A stretch of 64,000 nucleotides of DNA. Origin: Mucor racemosus (lineage: Eukaryota > Mucoromycota > Mucoromycetes > Mucorales > Mucoraceae). Made by a program: the position numbers and the translations under genes. Position 1 is the first letter of the stretch; every line of letters begins with the position of its first letter. The stretch lies in the NCBI GenBank assembly GCA_027405735.1, contig JAPEHQ010000010.1, positions 1,116,001 to 1,180,000 of the forward strand, given 5' to 3'. The notes under the pieces are model-generated. The model saw only the letters and a program-made list of their open reading frames with translations, searched no databases and was not told where the DNA came from. This document shows, piece by piece, positions 60,245 through 64,000 of the stretch.

Positions 60245-60745
60245 ATGCAAATATCTTTCACACTAACAATTATTTTCTTGACCTTTATAGCTTCATTTTA
60301 CCAGGTATTAGCTGCTCCTGCATTAATGAAGAGGTGCCCACCTGGAACACAACCTGCTCCAGCAGCGCCTCCAGCAGGATCCCCATCACAACAGCCGGCT
60401 AATTGTATTCCAGGATCTACTGATCCAGCATGTGCTTCACCATCAAATCCTTCTAATCTTCCTGATTTATCTTGCGTTGTTATTCCTGCACCTCCAGCAG
60501 TTCCTGGACTTCCTGTTCCCGCTGCTCCACAAATATTACCTGTTGCATTACCAGTTCCTGCTGCCCCAGCTGTCCCACTACCTGCATCGGCTCCAATTCC
60601 CGCTGCTCCGGGTATTCCTGCTTTACCTGTTATGCCAACATTGCCTACATTACCTACTTTGGATCCTTTGGCAGGATTTACTCTTGGTGGGATTACGGCA
60701 TTACCTACAATTCCTCAATTACCTGCACTCGGTGGTGATGATTGA
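60245..60745 (+). CDS. Secreted Cys-containing PALP-repeat protein, 166 residues
   Basis: ATG 60245 opens a signal peptide (MQISFTLTIIFLTFIASFYQ); the in-frame codon at 60224 is TTG and is not used. LMKR gives a Kex2-type site immediately followed by CPPGTQPAP. A Cys-rich link (CIPGSTDPACASPSNP) matches the DPAC segment of the 57552 gene. About 110 residues of VPGLPVPAAPQ-type and LPTLPTLD-type repeats follow, ending LPALGGDD. No intron. Four cysteines in the mature part could form two disulfides, making a small folded head on a repeat rod (inference). Confidence 0.85.
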   Translation: MQISFTLTIIFLTFIASFYQVLAAPALMKRCPPGTQPAPAAPPAGSPSQQPANCIPGSTDPACASPSNPSNLPDLSCVVIPAPPAVPGLPVPAAPQILPVALPVPAAPAVPLPASAPIPAAPGIPALPVMPTLPTLPTLDPLAGFTLGGITALPTIPQLPALGGDD

Positions 60746-61190
60746 AAAAAAAAAATAGATTATATTCAAAATAAACGTTTTTCATTGACAATATTCTATT
60801 TGAAGTATATTTAACTAGCTCCCCTTTTTTGGTTATCTTGGCACTTGTTCTGAGATTCTTGCCACATATACAATTATAATATGATACACTGTAAAATATT
60901 CAGGATTGATTTCATGTTAACACATGGGATAAGTGTGATTTAGGCATGCATATACAGTATATTTTCCGATATATATGTATTTTCAAGTGCGATACAATAA
61001 ACGCAAATATAGTATCGTTTTTTGTATAGAATAAATCTATAAAAATACGATAAAAAATACAAACACTTAATTATGTTTTTTGTTAATACATATTATAATT
61101 GACTTTAATTTTAAGGTCTGTAAAAAATTATTTAAAAATTGACACTATGTTCTTCCCCTCGATATTCGGAGCACTTATTTTCTCATGTAA
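60746..61190. other. Convergent intergenic region
   Basis: 3' flanks of the secreted gene (AATAAA at 60769) and of the RING gene on minus. Nothing else recognised. Confidence 0.55.
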
Positions 61191-62776
61191 TTAAGTGGAA
61201 GGATAGGGATTTGATAACGGTGCAGCTGATGGCGGTGTAGGATTATAAGCAAAAGGATGTCGTCGAAGCATAATCTCTTCATCTCTTGTAAGGCTTTGCC
61301 AAGTTGTAACTAAATCATCAGGCTCATAGTAATCTTGCCCTGCTTGTTCTTGAGCATGAATTTCGTCGGGTGCTGTAGGAATCTGAATGTAATGCAAACA
61401 AAGTGGACATGAACCACATTTTTTCGTAAGCCATACATCAACACAATCACGGTGATATTCATGATTACAAGGTAATCGTCTCAGAATATCTCCATCTTCA
61501 AAAAGCTCCAAGCAAATGACACAATTAGAGGGTTCATATGCTGTATCTAGTGAATTGACCGAGGAATTACCACTCAAACCAGCCCTTTTGTCATCAGTCA
61601 TGACTTCTGTTGTGTCTTTGTCTCTGTATATACGTGTAGGTAAAAGATCTACAAGACTTTGATTTAACCGTTGTTTTGCAGGCCTTTGTTGTGGAATGAG
61701 CCTTGGTGGTTGTCCTATAATGTTTCTCCAGTAATTTTCATCGGCTGTAAGTTGTCGTTGTTCTGCTAATGTCAATGTTTCATTTTCATCTTGTCCTCTT
61801 CCTCTAGCCATACGCCATATATGACATTGTATCGCACCTTTTAAAGCAAAATATAATATTGTTATACATAAATAATCTTATTCAAAATAACCTTTTACTA
61901 CTTACTAATAGAAATTATACTAGTAACAAGCATAGCACCTACAATGATTAATGCAAATTGCCACTGGTCTAGCACTGGTTTGCCAGCTGGTAACAGAGCG
62001 ACTCGAATCATTAATGGACTGAAGCCTTCCTGTTGTTGAGATTTAGCTGCATTTTCTAAATCATTTATCATCGAAATACCAATATCATGATTCACGTAGT
62101 AGGCAGGGATATTGACAGATTTTGGCATTACACCCTGTTTATATAATAAATTATATGAAAATCCTTATCCAAATACCACTTTTTTATACATTACCATAGT
62201 TTGCTGATCTGGAGAGGTGCTGTTATTAAAAATAATAGCAGCTACAGCACCATCTCTTTCAGCATTCATTATTTTATCAATCAAATAACAATTGAAACTT
62301 TGCTCAATTAAAGCAATTTTTGAAACATTATTTTGAGTAATAAATGTAGATACATTTGGTAAATGTAAAGCACATGCTTCACCTCTATTATACAATATTC
62401 CCTAATTTTTTTTTATAATTAAGCATTAGATACAATAAACAAGATATCATACTTACTTGTAATCCTTGTTTAGAAACCTCTGGAGTATTCTCAATTAGAA
62501 AAATACTATCTTTAAAATCCTTTTGACTAAATTTCATTGGCATTGCATTTTGAATTTTAATTGCTTTGCTAGTATTAAACGAAACAATATCTGATCATAT
62601 ATTAGTATAGAAATTATTGAATGCGATTAACTCATGTTATTTCTACCTTCTGTTATAGAGTAATCTGATCCTCTGAACCATCGAGTAGCATTTGGCAATG
62701 TGATGGCACCAAGCATTACCCAGACAACAATGACTGCTGCTAATGAATATGTAACAATAGGCTTGATTTTTGGCAT
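61191..62776 (-). CDS. PA-TM-RING type E3 ubiquitin ligase, 448 residues
   Basis: Five exons on minus (62647-62776, 62457-62590, 62195-62401, 61906-62134, 61191-61837) join in frame. An N-terminal hydrophobic signal (VTYSLAAVIVVWVMLGAIT) leads into a protease-associated-type lumenal domain (about residues 45-205, with GAVAAIIFNN and NIPAYYVNHDIG), one transmembrane segment (QWQFALIIVGAMLVTSIISI) and a cytosolic RING-H2 (C339VIC...CNHEYHRDCVDVW...CPLC). This is the RNF13/RNF167-like layout of endosomal or vacuolar membrane E3 ligases. A similar gene follows upstream on the same strand, so the pair probably arose by tandem duplication. Confidence 0.88.
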
Positions 62777-63026
62777 TATTTGTTTGCTATGTAATTTGTA
62801 TGCAGATCAAACAAATAAAAAAGTAAAAAGAGAAAAGAGTTGGTTTTTTTGCTGGAAAGGTGAAATGATACAGAAATATTTATTATTACATGAGACAAAA
62901 TGAAGAAAAAAGTTTAAAAAGAAGCTCGGGTTGATATAATGAATTCCGAGACATGTAGGATAGAAATGTTATAATAGTATAAGCTAAGTATAAGTAAAAT
63001 GTAATATAATATGTACATAAGAGTAT
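62777..63026. other. Short intergenic gap between two RING genes
   Basis: 250 bases with no gene; likely promoter of the 62776 gene and 3' flank of the next. Confidence 0.55.
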
Positions 63027-64000
63027 TTAGTGAGGATTATTAACTGCTGCTGATGCTGTAATAGAATAGTTTCGACCTTCATTGCTGTTAGAAATAGGCA
63101 CAGGTTCCATTTCTAAATTCACTTCGGTTGTGGTGTTTGTAGGTGCCGATGGAACATTGGCCACTGAAGGATCTTCAACTGATTCCTCTGCAACAAGTAG
63201 GCCCTTTTCTTGCAGAGTTATTCTACAGTCATATTTACATATAGGACATCTACTAGATTTCTTTGTTAACCATACATCTAAACATAATGGAAAAATATTA
63301 GATTCGATCGAAAGTACAAACTAGAATATATCTTACCTATACAGGCAGTGCAATAACCATGATGACAAGGTAACACACGGACATAATAATCGCTCTCAAA
63401 ATCATCCAAGCAGATAGCACATGTCGAGTTTAGCATAGTAGCTTCATTATATTTTTCAATCGGGCATAAATGCTGCAAATGATCAAATGGTATCACATCA
63501 CCGAGTCCATCCCGCATTAAAAGATTTCCCTGTGTAGAAGCCTCAATATCTTGTTGTAATGCTCGACTTCTAGCAAATGCTCTACACCAACGAGTAATGA
63601 CAAATATTAAAATGATAATTACAGCTGCCGTAACTGAATAAATGATATAGTTTCTTTTATCTCGCTCTAAATCGAAACTGCCGTCATTATCCTCACCGCT
63701 TGTCGTCGTAGTAGTAGTTGATGCACTAGGGTCACTTGATGATGGAAAATTGTTTTCGCCCAAAGAAAATGTGAGTTGTGTGTACATTTGTCGGGTACCA
63801 TTCAGTGTAAATGTCTTTTGTATCAATGTTGAATTAATATAATCAATGTAATTTCGAGGTACAAAATAGACAGCAACAAAAGTAGAACCAGTATCAAGAC
63901 TATTATCCGTCATGTGTTGAATGTTGCGATATTCGGGTAACGTTGATGTCCATTTTGGATATGATACATCTTCAGTCGATTCTTGAATGTATGTCGAATC
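63027..64000 (-). CDS. Second PA-TM-RING-like E3 ligase (5' part outside window)
   Basis: Two exons are visible on minus (63337 to at least 64000, then 63027-63277). The frame is open to the window edge, so the N-terminal part is missing. Visible parts are a lumenal segment, a Ser/Thr/Asp-rich linker (SSSDPSASTTTTTTSGED), a transmembrane helix (NYIIYSVTAAVIIILIFVIT) and a RING-H2 split by the intron (CAICLDDF...LPCHHGYCTACI / DVWLTKKSSRCPICK). The intron placement restores DVWLTKK, which matches VDVWLTKK in the neighbouring gene. The C-terminal 60 residues are hydrophilic. The PA domain itself cannot be confirmed. Confidence 0.85.

Noticed and set aside
60432..60758. Alternative-frame Leu/His-rich and Cys/Ser-rich frames in the PALP genes
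   Set aside because: Repetitive Pro/Ala codons leave other frames open; only the called frames have signal peptides and acidic tails.

Overview
The window is nuclear DNA of an early-diverging filamentous fungus, most likely Mucoromycota (Mucorales or a close relative). The evidence is very AT-rich intergenic DNA, short GT-AG introns of about 50-100 bases, eukaryotic tRNA genes (one with an intron), fungal versions of conserved eukaryotic genes, and dense remnants of LTR elements, MITEs and a LINE. The species cannot be named from sequence alone. Exon boundaries were chosen by hand from splice signals, frame continuity and remembered family conservation; no search or alignment program was run.

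Layout. 1-422: N-terminal piece of an unknown Pro/Gln/Ser-rich protein (minus). 1.6-14 kb: gene-poor and repeat-rich. It holds tRNA-Gln with an LTR-like sequence against its 5' end, a 4.5 kb giant inverted repeat (arms about 3943-5868 and 6497-8417) with a solo LTR in each arm and a dynein-intermediate-chain exon fragment at each tip, a second solo LTR with a clean target duplication, tRNA-Pro and a dead LINE fragment. 14.3-18.5 kb: three plus-strand genes (glucose-6-phosphate 1-epimerase, SURF4/Erv29 cargo receptor, double-PAS protein). 18.5-25.3 kb: a second repeat block with tRNA-Tyr, which again has an LTR-like sequence at its 5' end. 25.8-36.9 kb: compact housekeeping block (unknown Ser-rich protein, Cwf18/CCDC12, TMEM41-type VTT protein, TFIIIC subunit 5, peroxisomal acyl-CoA thioesterase, Ubp14/USP5, FIT lipid-storage protein), with two divergent pairs sharing 235- and 350-base promoter regions. 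38.2-39.5 kb: F-box/LRR protein. 40.8-43.3 kb: four small secreted-protein genes on minus. 43.5-48.1 kb: BRE1 E3 ligase and S-(hydroxymethyl)glutathione dehydrogenase. 48.8-54.3 kb: a pseudogene and a third repeat block. 55.0-60.7 kb: five more secreted-protein genes on plus. 61.2-64 kb: two adjacent PA-TM-RING ubiquitin-ligase-type genes, the second cut by the window edge.

The most unusual gene content is the family of nine short, intronless, signal-peptide-bearing genes between 40.8 and 60.8 kb. Eight have basic (mostly Lys-Arg) sites suited to a Kex2-type protease. The larger ones have a Pro/Ala/Leu/Val-rich 'PALP' body and most end in a Gly/acidic tail. Three plus-strand genes (57.5, 58.7, 60.2 kb) and one at 56.1 kb form a near-tandem array. 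The family resembles no domain I can name.

The most unusual DNA structure is the giant inverted repeat. At every anchor checked from 3946 to about 5780 the mirrored coordinates add to 12360, so the arms differ by no net insertion or deletion over about 1.8 kb.
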